Positions 62,644 to 64,000 of a stretch of DNA of 64,000 nucleotides are shown in pieces. Numbering within the stretch: the stretch's first letter is position 1; the number at the start of each line of letters is the position of its first letter. The stretch spans positions 2,232,001-2,296,000 of the forward strand of contig CP025323.1 in NCBI GenBank assembly GCA_004014935.1, written 5' to 3'. The notes under the pieces were generated by a model that was not told where the DNA came from, made no database searches, and worked only from the letters and a program-made list of their open reading frames with translations. Source of the DNA: Saccharomycopsis malanga (taxonomy: Eukaryota > Ascomycota > Saccharomycetes > Ascoideales > Saccharomycopsidaceae). Made by a program: the position numbers and the translations under genes.

Positions 62644-63114
62644 TTCGAACCACTTATTTCAGTCCAACACCGTATCACCTTCCAAAACCTTTAAATACGA
62701 GTTTAAAACTGCTATTCACTCCATTTCGTCATGTTGAAAAATTGCATAAATTTCACTTTGACCGGGTGTCACCCACATGATTAATGCATTATGATGCATA
62801 TATATATATAAGGCAAATGAATTGGTGAGTCTAAGATATCGATGGGATAATCGGTGTTTTTTTGATTTATTCGAAATATTTGAATTATATGCAGTTATTT
62901 TGTAAAAATTATACACATTCAAAGGATAATTACCAATCATAACCTTCATTCGTTCATAATGTATGGTCCATATCTACTGTTATCACCAAATCCGGGTAAC
63001 CGCTTATAATAAAGTGGTGAAAGATAATTTTTCACGGTACTATAGTGACAATTCTTGATGATCCATGAGAATACCGAGATTATAAATTTATAATCGATAA
63101 ATATAAAATACGAG
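62644..63114. promoter_or_regulatory. Divergent TRM7/RSM10 promoter region
   Basis: 471 bp between start codons, AT-rich, with a TATATATATA run at about 62801-62810. No repeat copy or certain factor site seen. Confidence 0.4.
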
Positions 63115-63885
63115 ATGATGTCGAGCCGGATGTTGGCTCGTTCCAAATTTTTAGGAATGCGCAGCGGAGTGCGTGCTTTCAGCATGAAAGGGCCGGTTTT
63201 CCAGGAAGCAACACCTAATATTAATAGCAAAAGTAATAATAAAGAGGTACAGGGTCAAGCAGAGACTTTTAAATATAATCCTAAGGTATTTTCCGAACGT
63301 AAAGGTAACGGCGCGGGGCCTATTCTTCCGATTAATGTGGAAGCGCTTTATCATGAGCCTTTAAAACATGAAATTAAGCATGGATATTTAGCCGGAGAGC
63401 TTCATTTGCGTTCGTATGGTATTCAAAACTTGGATTTCTTTGTAGATTTTGCTCTTAGAGCCGCGTATTATTTGGGCATTCCAGTCAGTGGTCCCGGATA
63501 CTTGCCCACGCAGAAACAAACGTGGACCGTCATCAAGGCCCCTTTCGTACATGCCAAATCGAAGGAGAACTTTGAAAGAAAAACCCATAAAAGGTTGTTG
63601 AAGGCGTGGGATACCAATCCAGAGACTCTTGACCTTTGGCTTTCTGTATTGAATAAATATAGTATCACCGGTGTAGGTATTAAAGCTAATGTTTTTGTCC
63701 GCGAGTCGTTGTCTGCTTTGAAAGAATTGGACAGCGTTAACTTTGACATTGACGACTCTAACCCATACTTGACGAGCGAGGCCGTCAATTCTGACTTGGT
63801 TTCCCAGAGAGTCAGCGAGTTGTTGAAAGATCCTATTTTCAAAAAGCATCTTGAGCCAAAGGTAGAAGAAGTCAAGTCTAGTTAG
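63115..63885 (+). CDS. RSM10: Mitochondrial small-subunit ribosomal protein uS10m
   Basis: 256 aa from the ATG at 63115; a second ATG follows at once. The first ~25 residues (MMSSRMLARSKFLGMRSGVRAFS) are rich in Arg, Ser and hydrophobic residues without acids, a typical matrix presequence. The S10 domain follows: 'LHLRSYGIQNLDFFVDFALRAAYYLGIPVSGPGYLPTQKQTWTVIKAPFVHAKSKENFERKTHKR' contains the family hallmark around the conserved RKTHKR. It belongs to the head of the mitochondrial 37S subunit. It is longer than S. cerevisiae Rsm10 (203 aa), with an extra acidic C-terminal tail. Confidence 0.96.
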   Translation: MMSSRMLARSKFLGMRSGVRAFSMKGPVFQEATPNINSKSNNKEVQGQAETFKYNPKVFSERKGNGAGPILPINVEALYHEPLKHEIKHGYLAGELHLRSYGIQNLDFFVDFALRAAYYLGIPVSGPGYLPTQKQTWTVIKAPFVHAKSKENFERKTHKRLLKAWDTNPETLDLWLSVLNKYSITGVGIKANVFVRESLSALKELDSVNFDIDDSNPYLTSEAVNSDLVSQRVSELLKDPIFKKHLEPKVEEVKSS

Positions 63886-64000
63886 TGTTTTATTCTACAT
63901 TCTGTATATATGCATTATTACAATTTCTGTCATGTTTTTACATCTTGTAAAGCCTAGCCTGATGTGTTCTGTAGCTCGTGTTGATTTAATGAAAGAGAAA
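63886..64000. other. Right edge, no gene seen
   Basis: 3' flank of RSM10; no start of a further gene is visible before the window ends. Confidence 0.5.

Overview
The window is nuclear DNA of an ascomycete budding yeast (Saccharomycotina). Evidence: compact genes with few introns, GTATGT/GTAAGT donors with TACTAAC- or CTAAC-like branch sites, AT-rich spacers, and orthologues of LCB1, MPC2, GWT1, ALG12, TRP5, RVS161, ARO3, PAB1, KRS1, TRM7 and RSM10. CTG codons are almost absent: none seen in GWT1, ARO3 or the second exon of TRM7, one each in LCB1, EHD3 and the cyclin. Two of the few occurrences sit where relatives carry polar residues, so a CUG-reassigned (CUG-Ser type) clade is suspected but not proven. 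The sequence alone does not name the species.

Layout. 0-14 kb: a partial unknown gene, MPC2, LCB1, a Red1/ZFC3H1-like zinc-finger gene, an ELO-family elongase and an unknown Ser-rich gene. 14-25 kb: gene-poor, holding a tRNA-Leu/tRNA-Thr pair, a B-type cyclin and an ATO acetate transporter. 25-41 kb: homocysteine S-methyltransferase, divergent GWT1/ALG12, TRP5 (833-nt intron) and RVS161. 41-51 kb: a SCAP-like sterol sensor, ARO3, a fossil of a linear-plasmid RNA polymerase and a 3-hydroxyisobutyryl-CoA hydrolase. 51-64 kb: PAB1, eIF3h, KRS1, TRM7 and RSM10. There are 20 protein genes and two tRNA genes. Six genes are spliced, and five of these have a first exon of 60 nt or less. Several genes serve membranes (sphingolipid start, elongation, GPI and N-glycan assembly, sterol sensing, membrane curvature), others translation and amino-acid synthesis.

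The most striking content is non-coding. A tRNA-derived SINE family is scattered through the spacers. Two essentially full copies (about 300 bp: pol III A and B boxes, unrelated body, ATT-rich tail) are flanked by 14-15 bp target-site duplications, and about 20 fragments are also present. A second dispersed family of 1.0-1.3 kb has five copies and carries a different tRNA-like module, often with a SINE-type head upstream. Minisatellites and degenerate satellite arrays fill much of the rest. Genes make up well under half of the window, which is low for a yeast.
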